Origin: a virus
Virus record (IMG/VR): IMGVR_UViG_3300027833_001471
Span: 1 to 57,330 of that record
Direction: 5' to 3' (one strand)
DNA length: 57,330 bases
The stretch's first letter is position 1; each line of letters starts with the position of its first letter. The notes beneath the pieces are model-generated. The model was not told the DNA's origin and did no database searches. It saw only the letters and a list, made by a program, of their open reading frames with translations. The position numbers were made by a program, and so were the translations under genes. Of this stretch, positions 24,313-32,454 are shown piece after piece.

Positions 24313-24320
24313 TATTTATA
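24313..24320 (-). promoter_or_regulatory. T4-like late promoter of the curli operon (TATAAATA)
   Basis: Exact TATAAATA on the minus strand 18 bases before the 24294 start codon. Gene spacing downstream (overlaps or gaps of 14 bases or less down to 19440) suggests one transcript through csgF, csgG, curlin 1, fecR and curlin 2. Confidence 0.75.
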
Positions 24321-24359
24321 ATAAATAGAACGACAAAGCTAAAAAAAAGGGAAAATGTC

Positions 24360-24830
24360 ATGTACGAATACAGAGCGCAGATTACAAGAGTTGTTGATGG
24401 GGATACGGTTGATTGTGACATCGAATTGGGTTTTGGTGTAGTTTTAGCCGATGAACGTGTGAGAATTATGGGTATTGATACTCCTGAGTCACGTACAAGC
24501 GACAAAGTTGAGAAGGTTTTTGGTCTAGCCGCAAAGCAAAGACTTAAAGAGTTGCTTGGCAAAGAGTGTATTTTAAAAACACAAATCGCAAAGAATGGTG
24601 AAGATATGAAGGGTAAGTTTGGTCGTGTCCTTGGAGACTTTATCATGGATGATGATCGTATGGTCACTGAAGTTATGGCTGAAGAAGGACATTGTGTTCC
24701 TTACTATGGTGGTGCTAAAGGTGATACGCAAGACGCTCACATGGTAAACAGACAGAAGCTATTGAGCGAAGGTGTAGTAACCCAAGCCGATTATGATAAA
24801 GCTGTCGCAATTATGGAGAAAAGAAAATAA
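24360..24830 (+). CDS. Staphylococcal-nuclease-like thermonuclease
   Basis: 156 residues from ATG 24360 (AAGG 8 bases upstream). SNase fold: RVVDGDTVDCDI (metal Asp), DERVRIMGIDTPES with Arg35 and Glu43 matching the S. aureus catalytic Arg35/Glu43, and KFGRVLGD with Arg89 as the second catalytic Arg. No signal peptide, so it would act in the host cytoplasm on host DNA or RNA. All catalytic residues kept. Confidence 0.92.
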   Translation: MYEYRAQITRVVDGDTVDCDIELGFGVVLADERVRIMGIDTPESRTSDKVEKVFGLAAKQRLKELLGKECILKTQIAKNGEDMKGKFGRVLGDFIMDDDRMVTEVMAEEGHCVPYYGGAKGDTQDAHMVNRQKLLSEGVVTQADYDKAVAIMEKRK

Positions 24831-25093
24831 TGGATAATTTTACTTTAGAAGAACTAAATGCAATGGTAGTTGAAGCGGGTGAAACCCAAGTTATAGTACA
24901 AGCTAATTGGATAGGACTAAACGCATCTAACGAAGGTGTGTATTATGCTACTGATACTGATGGAGATGCTGGACACATTTACATCAATCTACGTGATGGG
25001 GAATATGTTATCAATGTAGCTTCTTTGATTACTGCCAACGATGTTATTACTGATTACGTACCAGCAGATACAGCACCAGAAGATACTGAATAA
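24830..25093 (+). CDS. Small acidic hypothetical protein
   Basis: 87 residues, acidic, beta-rich, no family. TAATG overlap with the nuclease gene. A strong promoter follows its stop. Confidence 0.7.
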   Translation: MDNFTLEELNAMVVEAGETQVIVQANWIGLNASNEGVYYATDTDGDAGHIYINLRDGEYVINVASLITANDVITDYVPADTAPEDTE

Positions 25094-25101
25094 TTTAAGT
25101 G

Positions 25102-25130
25102 TTGACAACCTTTTCGTGATTCGCTATAAC
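25102..25130 (+). promoter_or_regulatory. Sigma70-type early promoter with GANTC in spacer
   Basis: TTGACA 25102-25107; 17-base spacer with GATTC at spacer positions 11-15; TATAAC 25125-25130. Confidence 0.8.
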
Positions 25131-25166
25131 TTAATAGTAAAAAGAATCAAACGAAAGAGAAATCAA

Positions 25167-25535
25167 ATGCTTTATCAAATTTTTCAAATTCAGTTCTCAG
25201 ATCAAGACATCGCAGAAGTTAATTCAGATCAGCCTAACGCTAAGTATACTGCTAAGCGTAATCTTGATTTTGACTTTGGTGATATTGGCATCACTACTCT
25301 TGCTTCTGAAGCTTTTGATAGCGGTCTTTACACTCACGTTGCCAACATCACTGGCAATGATCTTGAGCATGTCTTCGAAATCAGCAACCTTTGCATTGAA
25401 AGCAATATCGAGCGTTTAGGTCGTAAGTCTTCTTTGTCTGTTGGCGACATCATTGTTGATGGCAACGGCATCATGTGGGTATGTGCTAATTTTGGCTTTG
25501 ATGAAATTAAAGTGCTTGACAGCGTAGCCGCCTAG
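25167..25535 (+). CDS. Early hypothetical protein
   Basis: 122 residues from ATG 25167, 36 bases after the promoter, with GAAAGAGAAATC upstream. Acidic, alpha/beta, with a C-terminal 'SVGDIIVDGNGIMWVCANFGFDEIKVL' typical of small phage and plasmid proteins of the 'YodL/DUF-like defence-island' style, but I cannot assign a family. Own strong promoter suggests early expression. Confidence 0.7.
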   Translation: MLYQIFQIQFSDQDIAEVNSDQPNAKYTAKRNLDFDFGDIGITTLASEAFDSGLYTHVANITGNDLEHVFEISNLCIESNIERLGRKSSLSVGDIIVDGNGIMWVCANFGFDEIKVLDSVAA

Positions 25536-25575
25536 TGCTACAAAAGTGAGTAATTAGAATCAGAAGGGATTCGAA

Positions 25576-25845
25576 ATGATATATAAGCACACTGCCGTAG
25601 TTGCCAAAACAAAAAGTGCTGAGACATATGCCATTGGGCGGTCAGATGTTCTTGACGGTAAACCACCTGAGTGGGGTGGCTACTACGTGTGGGTGCGGAA
25701 GGCTAATTACATGTCTCACGTCAAAGGTGGCATCGGCTACACATGGCGGTACGTCAAGAAAGATTTGACTTACAACGAAGCCGTTATCTTGATGAACAAA
25801 CGGATCAAGTTCAAAGCTTTCGAAACAAATGAAGCATACGGATAA
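25576..25845 (+). CDS. Early hypothetical protein
   Basis: 89 residues, basic, aromatic-rich (WGGYYVWVRKANYMSH), no family. AGAAGGGATTCG precedes the start. Followed by a promoter that overlaps a G-rich/C-rich hairpin (GGGGTTGACAGCCCCC). Confidence 0.7.
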   Translation: MIYKHTAVVAKTKSAETYAIGRSDVLDGKPPEWGGYYVWVRKANYMSHVKGGIGYTWRYVKKDLTYNEAVILMNKRIKFKAFETNEAYG

Positions 25846-25854
25846 ATTAGGGGG

Positions 25855-25883
25855 TTGACAGCCCCCTTTTTTGATTCTATAAC
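25855..25883 (+). promoter_or_regulatory. Sigma70-type early promoter with GANTC in spacer, overlapping a terminator-like hairpin
   Basis: TTGACA 25855-25860, spacer of 17 ending in GATTC, TATAAC 25878-25883. The -35 box sits in the loop of GGGG-TTGACAG-CCCC followed by T6, so the same bases can end upstream transcription and start new transcription. Confidence 0.75.
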
Positions 25884-25915
25884 ATATGAGTAATCAGTCT
25901 TGAAAGGACGCAAAG

Positions 25916-26116
25916 ATGTTTGAAGTTGGTATGGGATTTATTCGCAACTACGCAAAAAACACTGCTACAGGTGAGATCACTTCGATCCACGATAATGCAG
26001 ATGGCGTAACACTTGTGACTGTATCGTTCGATGACGGTTCAATGAAGTCTTACACTGAGGACTGCGTTATCGCAAACCTTGGCAAGCGCATAATAGTAAC
26101 AGTAGGAGTTATTTAA
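25916..26116 (+). CDS. Early hypothetical protein
   Basis: 66 residues, beta-rich (KRIIVTVGVI end), GAAAGGACG ribosome site, TAATG overlap with the next gene. No family. Confidence 0.7.
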   Translation: MFEVGMGFIRNYAKNTATGEITSIHDNADGVTLVTVSFDDGSMKSYTEDCVIANLGKRIIVTVGVI

Positions 26117-26361
26117 TGATAAAAGCGGGATCAAACGAAATCGAAGCGAGAGCAAATGCTCTACAAGCCTCTATTGATAACAAGGGGCAGTACGTGACCC
26201 TCTATGCTTGCTTTGGAGTTTTCATGAAGATGTCTAAGTCACTTCACGTCTTTGATCCCAGTGACAGTCTTTTCGGGGTCTATTGGCTAAATGGTAAAGA
26301 GAAGCCCTTTACTATGGCTCAGCAAATAAAAGATGAACAATCAACTCCTAGTATGACTTAG
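26116..26361 (+). CDS. Early hypothetical protein
   Basis: 81 residues, alpha then beta, coupled by TAATG to the gene before. No family recognised. Confidence 0.65.
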   Translation: MIKAGSNEIEARANALQASIDNKGQYVTLYACFGVFMKMSKSLHVFDPSDSLFGVYWLNGKEKPFTMAQQIKDEQSTPSMT

Positions 26362-26364
26362 GGG

Positions 26365-26393
26365 TTGACAACATCAGAATGATTCTCTATACA
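26365..26393 (+). promoter_or_regulatory. Sigma70-type early promoter with GANTC in spacer
   Basis: TTGACA 26365-26370; spacer with GATTC at positions 11-15; TATACA 26388-26393. The sequence just after (AGTAAGAGTAA) is repeated after the 26943 promoter. Confidence 0.8.
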
Positions 26394-26423
26394 GTAAGAG
26401 TAAGTTAAAAAGAAAGAGAGCCA

Positions 26424-26648
26424 ATGCTAGTTCAAACAACAATGACCGAAAATAACAAAATGTGTTATAGCCTCGAAGCGCGTGGCACTAAGTATGAAGT
26501 TGTTGATGATCGTGATGGCTTCTATGCTGTTTGGTCTAAGCGTAATAGCCTGACAACTACTAATCTAGTTCTTATGACTTTGAAAGAAATGAAGGCTCGT
26601 TCAAAGGCTCTTAATCACCTCGCAACTCTTATCGAAATGGAAGTATAA
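26424..26648 (+). CDS. Early hypothetical protein
   Basis: 74 residues, basic, no family. GAAAGAGAG ribosome site; one base separates it from the next gene. Own early promoter at 26365. Confidence 0.7.
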   Translation: MLVQTTMTENNKMCYSLEARGTKYEVVDDRDGFYAVWSKRNSLTTTNLVLMTLKEMKARSKALNHLATLIEMEV

Positions 26649-26649
26649 T

Positions 26650-26946
26650 ATGGCTTTTGCTCCTGACTCAGTTGGTTTCACATATGGTGATAGCAGTATT
26701 CAAGGGTGTTTTCGTTTGAAAGAGAACGATAACCTTTTCGAGTATAGTCGCAACGACGATCCATTCAGCTTTTGTGAAGACTTTCCTCACAAGGTATGGG
26801 TTACTTCGACTATTGAAGGTATCGACTCTGGCTTTCGTTATGGCATTGTCAAAAAGACCGTTGCTTACGTTGCTGTAGATGAAGATGAGTTTGGCTTGCC
26901 TGTACTTGAGAAGTGGGACTTAAAACAAAGTCGAGTTTATGGTTGA
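26650..26946 (+). CDS. Early hypothetical protein
   Basis: 98 residues, acidic, beta-rich with two Cys, no family. Its stop overlaps the next promoter's -35 box. Confidence 0.7.
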   Translation: MAFAPDSVGFTYGDSSIQGCFRLKENDNLFEYSRNDDPFSFCEDFPHKVWVTSTIEGIDSGFRYGIVKKTVAYVAVDEDEFGLPVLEKWDLKQSRVYG

Positions 26947-26971
26947 CAAGTACAAATAGATTCGCTATAAA
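26943..26971 (+). promoter_or_regulatory. Sigma70-type early promoter with GANTC in spacer
   Basis: TTGACA 26943-26948; spacer with GATTC at positions 11-15; TATAAA 26966-26971; then AGTAAGAGTAAATAGAATC, a second GANTC. Confidence 0.8.
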
Positions 26972-27007
26972 GTAAGAGTAAATAGAATCACTTGAAAGGG
27001 GTTCCCA

Positions 27008-27205
27008 ATGAAACCAGAATTTGTAAGTCTACAGTCTCTCTATTGGATGGTCTTTGACCAAGCATCAGATTTGATGGCAGTAGCAGAAGGTCTTGAGCCA
27101 ACATCAGCTTTAAAGCAGTGTGCTTTTGATAATGGTATTGCTGAGGGTTCTGAAATGGGTGCTTTCATCAATTGGGCGCACGACGTCATCGACGGAAAAA
27201 TTTAA
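27008..27205 (+). CDS. Early hypothetical protein
   Basis: 65 residues, acidic, helical, no family. GAAAGGGG ribosome site and its own promoter at 26943. Last gene before the terminator at 27309. Confidence 0.7.
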   Translation: MKPEFVSLQSLYWMVFDQASDLMAVAEGLEPTSALKQCAFDNGIAEGSEMGAFINWAHDVIDGKI

Positions 27206-27308
27206 TAGGAATAGGCACATCCCAAAGCAATCACGTTGCCTACCAATCGGCAGAGCTAAGACTCGGATTAACAATGGGTGTCACAAGAGCCTGATATAAA
27301 TCAGGGAG
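27206..27308 (+). ncRNA. Possible trailer or small RNA before a terminator
   Basis: About 100 bases without a reading frame between the 27205 stop and a strong terminator. Contains short inverted segments (GGCAC...; CTGATataaaTCAG at 27293-27304). It may be only the 3' untranslated region of the early transcript. Confidence 0.25.
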
Positions 27309-27337
27309 AAAGGGAGAGTTTTGGCTCTCCCTTTTTT
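27309..27337 (+). terminator. Rho-independent terminator
   Basis: AAAGGGAGAG 27309-27318 pairs perfectly with CTCTCCCTTT 27325-27334, loop of six, followed by a T-rich run (TTTTTTATTTTATTTTTTA). It ends the rightward early transcript; its A/T flanks could also end the leftward gene at 27341. Confidence 0.9.
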
Positions 27338-27340
27338 ATT

Positions 27341-27673
27341 TTATTTTTTATTCTTGATCGCGTCTGCACCAAAAAATGCCGCTACCAGTGCTGAAATAGC
27401 GATGAAATACGTGGGTGCGATATCACCAACAATACCTGCGGCTTCGTCTAACCCAAGGAATGATGTCATAACGATTGCGAAGGGATATAGCAACATCCCG
27501 AATAATGCGAACCATGTCATTTTTCTCATCGCATCTCTTTGCGAGTCCTGATCTTCAAGTGCTTTTCTTTTGAATTCTAACGCCATGTCCATTTCAGCTT
27601 TTGAAATGTGTCCGTCTCCATTGGCATCCATGCCTTCGAGTGCGTCTGCGTCGATTGTTTTTTTATCTGTCAT
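27341..27673 (-). CDS. EF-hand membrane protein
   Basis: 110 residues from ATG 27673, chosen because TAGGAGCTAAC places its ribosome site correctly (ATG 27688 does not). One EF-hand calcium loop (DANGDGHISKAE, ~16-27), a charged helix, then two membrane spans (WFALFGMLLYPFAIVMTSF and TYFIAISALVAAFFG). Resembles hypothetical EF-hand proteins of marine T4-like phages. Might be a calcium-triggered lysis or membrane factor. A CATAAATA (minus, 27730-27723) is upstream. Confidence 0.75.
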   Translation of the reverse strand: MTDKKTIDADALEGMDANGDGHISKAEMDMALEFKRKALEDQDSQRDAMRKMTWFALFGMLLYPFAIVMTSFLGLDEAAGIVGDIAPTYFIAISALVAAFFGADAIKNKK

Positions 27674-27731
27674 GTTAGCTCCTATCATAAAGTTTTCATC
27701 ACAAATAATTCAAATACAAATCTATTTATGT

Positions 27732-27739
27732 TATAAATA
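27732..27739 (+). promoter_or_regulatory. T4-like late promoter (TATAAATA)
   Basis: Exact TATAAATA 39 bases before the 27778 start codon. It heads the rightward operon of virion-like proteins and modifying enzymes to 35.4 kb. Confidence 0.75.
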
Positions 27740-27777
27740 CATTAAGTAGCCTAGTCAAATTAGCAAAGGAGATGAAC

Positions 27778-27960
27778 ATGGCAATCAAAGTAAGCACCAC
27801 AACGGTGATTGATAACGCATTACAACTACAAAATATCGCAACTTTAGACGGTACAACAGGTACGACAATACAAGATATGATAAAAGCAGTCGATCACAAG
27901 CTAATCATAAGAGATTCAGCAGGAAACGAAACTTTTAGAATTTACGGCTTGCCAGCGTAA
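27778..27960 (+). CDS. Small virion-like protein
   Basis: 60 residues from ATG 27778, where AAAGGAG is six bases away (ATG 27772 would leave no spacing). Reads like the N-terminus of phage fibre or whisker proteins (IKVSTTTVIDNALQLQNIATLDGTT). Its TAA overlaps the next ATG. A structural accessory is likely. Confidence 0.65.
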   Translation: MAIKVSTTTVIDNALQLQNIATLDGTTGTTIQDMIKAVDHKLIIRDSAGNETFRIYGLPA

Positions 27961-28964
27961 TGGCAGGTTGGTTACTACAGGGCGATTTAACAGGTGCTGG
28001 CGTTGGTCTTGATATGCCAATTACGGCACTTGACCCGTATGAAGGTCAGGTTCTACAAAGAATTGCTTATCTATATTCTCTTAATACTACTGTAAACGTT
28101 AACGTTGTTGCTACAGGTGGTAATTTAGATGCTATTACAGATAATCGCATGATAGCAGGTGCTGTGGAAACACGCACAGCCGCCGAAGGTGGATTTGCAT
28201 CTGCGGCAAACACACCTAACATATCATCAATTTTAGGTGGTACTTATGACAGAATTAATACAACAGAAAGTGCTTCACCACCTGCATTACCTACTGATAC
28301 TAATCTACATAGGTTTCCACTGTTTATCTCGCCTGACGTTCCTGGCTCATTTCAAGCTATGGATATTGCAGACTGTGTTGAGTTCTTCATCCAACCAGCA
28401 ATTGCGCTTATTACAAGTGGAACCGTATCAGCCGCTGCTGGTGGAGCTTATCACATATCTACATCAAACAGTGTCGCTGGCTCTACTTTACAATCAGCAA
28501 CTCCTGTATTTATTGACACAAGAGCAAATGCCGCCCTCTATACTTCTGGTGGTATCGGTGAAACTTTAGACCAACCTACAACTGTGAGTAACTATTACTT
28601 ACATAAAATTACACCAACAGGCAACACTCCTGACTTTATGCCAGTGTATTGGGATTATGCTTCTGGCGAAGTAAGAGAAATGTCATTGGCTATATTTGAC
28701 GCTATATTCGGACCTATGATACAAAACATGGCAGTTAATGGAAGTGGCATTGCGGGGTTTGACACAAAAATAACATATAACGTAAATGGTACTGGCAATA
28801 CAATGGGTACTGTGATGGCTGACACAAGATTGTCTGGTTCATCAGCTTCTGGTTACACTCAAAGATTCGTAAGTACATCTGATTATCGTACACAAGAGTT
28901 TCCAAATGGTACTCCAACAACGAACCAATCTCACACATTAAGAACTACAGTAACAGCAACTTAA
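27960..28964 (+). CDS. Putative tail-fibre/structural protein
   Basis: 334 residues, Ala/Thr/Ser/Gly/Asn-rich, no membrane segment, few charged residues, the composition of phage fibre or decoration proteins. TAATG overlap with the 60-residue gene and under the same late promoter. No named family. It is followed by a coiled-coil protein and then by sugar- and peptide-modifying enzymes, so it could be their substrate. Confidence 0.65.
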   Translation: MAGWLLQGDLTGAGVGLDMPITALDPYEGQVLQRIAYLYSLNTTVNVNVVATGGNLDAITDNRMIAGAVETRTAAEGGFASAANTPNISSILGGTYDRINTTESASPPALPTDTNLHRFPLFISPDVPGSFQAMDIADCVEFFIQPAIALITSGTVSAAAGGAYHISTSNSVAGSTLQSATPVFIDTRANAALYTSGGIGETLDQPTTVSNYYLHKITPTGNTPDFMPVYWDYASGEVREMSLAIFDAIFGPMIQNMAVNGSGIAGFDTKITYNVNGTGNTMGTVMADTRLSGSSASGYTQRFVSTSDYRTQEFPNGTPTTNQSHTLRTTVTAT

Positions 28965-28974
28965 GGAATATATT

Positions 28975-29574
28975 ATGGCAGAATTTAGCGGTAGCATCAA
29001 TACGGCATATTACGTGAACGAAGATTACAGTTTAATCGAAGTTGTGTATACGAACCCTAATGATGAAAAAATCAATTACATGGTTGAAGTAGGGGATAAT
29101 GCAGATCATAAAGCTTTGATCGAAGAAGGTTATGACCTTGAAACTCTTTTAGAGAGAACTTCTGAATACAAAAGAGTACATGCTGGTGCGCTTGGCGCAT
29201 TAGTTAACGAACAAGCACAAGCCTTGGCTGAAGAGATGCTAGGCATGAAGCATATGAAAGAATTAAAGGCACAACTTCAAATTGAAAATGAACAATTAGG
29301 TGTAGCCCAATTAAAGAACAAAGAGAAAATCGAGAAAACAGAAAAAACTCTTTTAAGTCTTGACCAAGATGTTAAAGTCAAAACAAACAAAATTGACCAC
29401 GGACTATTTGATTTCATCTTTAGTGTAAATGAAGACAAAGAAGAATTGTTTAAATTTAAGCTTTGGGCATTAGAGCAAGATGTAGTTAAAGCGGCTGATA
29501 AGAAGATCAAGTCTTCAATTCGTAAAGCTAAACGCATCACAGAAGCCATGGCAATCTTAGACTCAATTATTTAA
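28975..29574 (+). CDS. Coiled-coil virion-like protein
   Basis: 199 residues: short beta N-terminus (AYYVNEDYSLIEVVYTNP), then a long coiled coil (~85-140, Gln/Glu/Lys-rich) and a helical C-terminus. Similar layout to fibre-associated or chaperone proteins of T4-like phages. AAGGAATA upstream. Function unknown. Confidence 0.65.
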   Translation: MAEFSGSINTAYYVNEDYSLIEVVYTNPNDEKINYMVEVGDNADHKALIEEGYDLETLLERTSEYKRVHAGALGALVNEQAQALAEEMLGMKHMKELKAQLQIENEQLGVAQLKNKEKIEKTEKTLLSLDQDVKVKTNKIDHGLFDFIFSVNEDKEELFKFKLWALEQDVVKAADKKIKSSIRKAKRITEAMAILDSII

Positions 29575-30231
29575 ATGACATATCAGGTTGTAGCCAGTCA
29601 CCGTACTGGCTCTTCACTTTTAAATCATTATGCGATAGACCACAATGATGGATTTGGGTTTCATGAGTTGTTTTTAAAACCCGCCAGCACTGAAATACAA
29701 AGTTTAAGATTTGCGAGTACAGAGCAGAAGTTCGAGTTTTTAGAATACTACAAAAAACAAGATATTCATTTTTCTATTAAAGTATTTCCGTGTATAGTCA
29801 TAACTGAAGGATACGAAAGTAGATTGTTGGACTACTTAGATGGGTATAAGATACTTACTATCAATAGAAATCCATTTGATACATTTTTAAGTTACGCATA
29901 TCAAAATTACACTTATTGGAAAAATTCTCATAGGCTAGTCAAAGACAATAAGTTTATGGAAGTTAGTTTTGAAATTGATTGTAGTTCTATTAGAGAATTC
30001 TGTGATGAAATAAAAGCTACTAATAAATTTATCGACAAACTAGATATACACAAGACGTTTGAATACGCAGAATTGACTGTGCCAAATCTGAATAAATACT
30101 TCAAAAGCAAGTTTAAACCATTCACATCACCATCTGGTGTAGATTATAAAAATCTTGCTACTAATTATGCAGAAGTGAAAGAGATATTTAATAATGAAAT
30201 GCATGGTTCCCGAAACAGGGCTTACGATTAA
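29575..30231 (+). CDS. Sulfotransferase-like protein
   Basis: 218 residues. The N-terminal HRTGSSLL (8-15) matches the 5'-phosphosulfate loop of PAPS-dependent sulfotransferases, and INRNPFDTFLSY near residue 103 matches the 3'-phosphate loop (R-x-P-x-D-x-x-x-S-x). Starts at the base after the previous stop; ends with a 38-base overlap into the radical SAM gene. It could sulfate a glycan or protein made by this cassette. Substrate unknown. Confidence 0.75.
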   Translation: MTYQVVASHRTGSSLLNHYAIDHNDGFGFHELFLKPASTEIQSLRFASTEQKFEFLEYYKKQDIHFSIKVFPCIVITEGYESRLLDYLDGYKILTINRNPFDTFLSYAYQNYTYWKNSHRLVKDNKFMEVSFEIDCSSIREFCDEIKATNKFIDKLDIHKTFEYAELTVPNLNKYFKSKFKPFTSPSGVDYKNLATNYAEVKEIFNNEMHGSRNRAYD

Positions 30232-31381
30232 CCCTATTGGTGAAATGGTTATATGTTGTGCAGGTGACAACGTAGCGCTTTCTCATATCAAAAATGTAGA
30301 TGATCTTACTGATTTCTTTAATGGAGAAGTCTATGAAAAGCTACGTTCTGATTTCAAAGCAAAATCGTTTCCAAAACAATGTAATGTTTGTTGGAAGCAT
30401 TGGGATGCAGGGCGTATTGCTAGGTTTGACTCATATAACAGATTTGACTTTCCAACATATGAAGAAGACTTGGCGTCTGATGTTATTCCTATTAGGTTTC
30501 TTGAGATTACTACAAGCAACATATGCAATCAAATGTGTGTATCTTGTTCTGGAAAATATTCTTCTAAGTGGTCGCCATATGAGCAAATGGCTATTGACTC
30601 TGGCTTAACGTGGCGCAATGAAAACCACAAGTTCCATACTGAAACATATAAGATGACCAAGGCTGATGTTGATAAGGTTCTCGACATTGTACCTAATTTA
30701 CAGCACCTGACTATCAAAGGTGGTGAGCCTTTTGCTGATCCCAACAACATCAAGATATTAAAGAAGTTAGCTGAGACTAATCCAAGTTGTCGTGTAGAGA
30801 TATGCACGAATATGCAACTCGTAACTAACACTGTTATTGAAATATTACATCAAATAAATGAGGTACACATCCAAGCAAGTATTGATGGCGTACACGAAAT
30901 GTACGATTGGATACGTGGTGGCAACTTTAAAAGAACAGTGAATAACATTAAGCGATACCACGAACACTCTGGTCGTAAGGTTGTTATTGTGTCAACAGTA
31001 TCTGTATATAATTGGATGCATCTACCAGAACTTATTGATTACTGGAAAGATATTGAGGGTGTGGATAGAATTAGTATGGCTAATCTCGTTACCTTCCCTA
31101 AATATTGTAGTCCATGTTACCTAGACGTGCATCACATCGAAGAAGGTAGAAACAAGCTGTTTGATTATCTTAAGGATTGGAATAAAATTTCTGATACTTA
31201 TTATGAGACAGATAACCTACATTTATCTGGTATGAATAACATATTGAGTGTAGTGCAAGGCGATGATGATATTAAACTAATACAGGATAGAATGATACAA
31301 TGGATCGACTTTTGTTTAGTCGCTCGTGAAAACAATGAAGACATATATGAATTAGCACCATACTTAGAGGATTACAGATGA
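30194..31381 (+). CDS. Radical SAM protein with N-terminal auxiliary Cys domain
   Basis: 395 residues. The core CNQMCVSC gives C111, C115, C118 for the SAM-binding 4Fe-4S cluster, with the TIKGGEPF glycine motif near 170. An N-terminal Cys-rich part (C21, C22, C63, C66; CNVCW) resembles a SPASM/twitch-type auxiliary cluster placed before the core, an order seen in phage 'twitch' radical SAM proteins. Such enzymes often modify peptides or sugars. ATGA overlap with the next radical SAM gene, so the two are co-translated. Confidence 0.88.
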   Translation: MKCMVPETGLTINPIGEMVICCAGDNVALSHIKNVDDLTDFFNGEVYEKLRSDFKAKSFPKQCNVCWKHWDAGRIARFDSYNRFDFPTYEEDLASDVIPIRFLEITTSNICNQMCVSCSGKYSSKWSPYEQMAIDSGLTWRNENHKFHTETYKMTKADVDKVLDIVPNLQHLTIKGGEPFADPNNIKILKKLAETNPSCRVEICTNMQLVTNTVIEILHQINEVHIQASIDGVHEMYDWIRGGNFKRTVNNIKRYHEHSGRKVVIVSTVSVYNWMHLPELIDYWKDIEGVDRISMANLVTFPKYCSPCYLDVHHIEEGRNKLFDYLKDWNKISDTYYETDNLHLSGMNNILSVVQGDDDIKLIQDRMIQWIDFCLVARENNEDIYELAPYLEDYR

Positions 31382-32454
31382 GTTGGGATTTCTTTCAAAG
31401 CAACAGAACAATACCACAACACCATAAGTTAATAACGTGTTATGCTCCATTTAACCACATGCGAATTCGTAGAAATGGTGAAATGCATCCTTGCTGTTTT
31501 ACTACAAGTAAAACGAGATGGAAAAAAGATGAGGTTAGTTTAAAAGATTATTGGTTTGGTGAACTAAATCAATCGTACCAAGATGCAATGCTTGGCGGCG
31601 ATTTGCATAAAGGATGTGAGTTAGTATGTGGTACTAGGATAAAGAATAAAATTCACCCACCTATTAATGAATATGATTGGAATGTTGGGGATGAACGTTT
31701 AGAACACGCAATGGATGCCAGTTCTTATCCTAAAATATTCGAGTTTGAAATATCAAATCTGTGTAACATGGCTTGCCCAATGTGTAATGGTGAGTTAAGT
31801 TCAAAACACATGTTAGGTCGAGACAAAGATTTAAAAGTATACGATCCAAATGTATTCGACAATAATGAAAACTTAGACCAACTGATAGAACAGTTTAAAG
31901 AATTTATCCCACACCTCAAAGAAATTAGATTTGTTGGTGGCGAACCTTTTTCTCATAAGGGTTTGTATAAATTGTGTAGTGAGATTGCTGAAATTAATCC
32001 TGATATGAGAGTACAAATTTGTACTAATGGTAGTGTATTCAATAAAAAAGTTTTAAAGATGTGCCAAGAAAACAATTTAAAATTAACAATGTCAGTTGAT
32101 ACAATAATACCAGAAGAATATTCGCAAATACGAATTGGTGGCAATTACGACGAGACATTTGCAAATGTTAAAAAGTTTGCAGAATACTCAAATGAGGTTA
32201 CAGTGAACGCAACACTAATGTCTATTAACGCTTTAAACATTGATAAGCTAATAGCTTTTGCAAAAGAAAATGGTTTTGGATTCTTTATAAACATTTACTC
32301 AAGGAACGGCAGAAGCCACACGCCAGATTGGAGTATAAGCACAATGACAATCGATGATAGGAAAACCTCAATTGGTAGGCTTACTGCTCTATTGGGTGAT
32401 AAAGACTATGAGATATACCACGAAGAAATTCAAAAGGTTATTGATTTATTATGA
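31378..32454 (+). CDS. Radical SAM protein (second, paralogous)
   Basis: 358 residues with CNMACPMC (C129, C133, C136) and FVGGEPF as the glycine motif. The N-terminus again has Cys pairs (C39-C40, C80, C84) for a possible auxiliary cluster. It shares order and spacing with the preceding gene (about one domain each), so the two are duplicates. Both are coupled by ATGA overlaps to their neighbours. Substrate not known; adjacent fibre proteins or glycans are candidates. Confidence 0.88.
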   Translation: MSWDFFQSNRTIPQHHKLITCYAPFNHMRIRRNGEMHPCCFTTSKTRWKKDEVSLKDYWFGELNQSYQDAMLGGDLHKGCELVCGTRIKNKIHPPINEYDWNVGDERLEHAMDASSYPKIFEFEISNLCNMACPMCNGELSSKHMLGRDKDLKVYDPNVFDNNENLDQLIEQFKEFIPHLKEIRFVGGEPFSHKGLYKLCSEIAEINPDMRVQICTNGSVFNKKVLKMCQENNLKLTMSVDTIIPEEYSQIRIGGNYDETFANVKKFAEYSNEVTVNATLMSINALNIDKLIAFAKENGFGFFINIYSRNGRSHTPDWSISTMTIDDRKTSIGRLTALLGDKDYEIYHEEIQKVIDLL

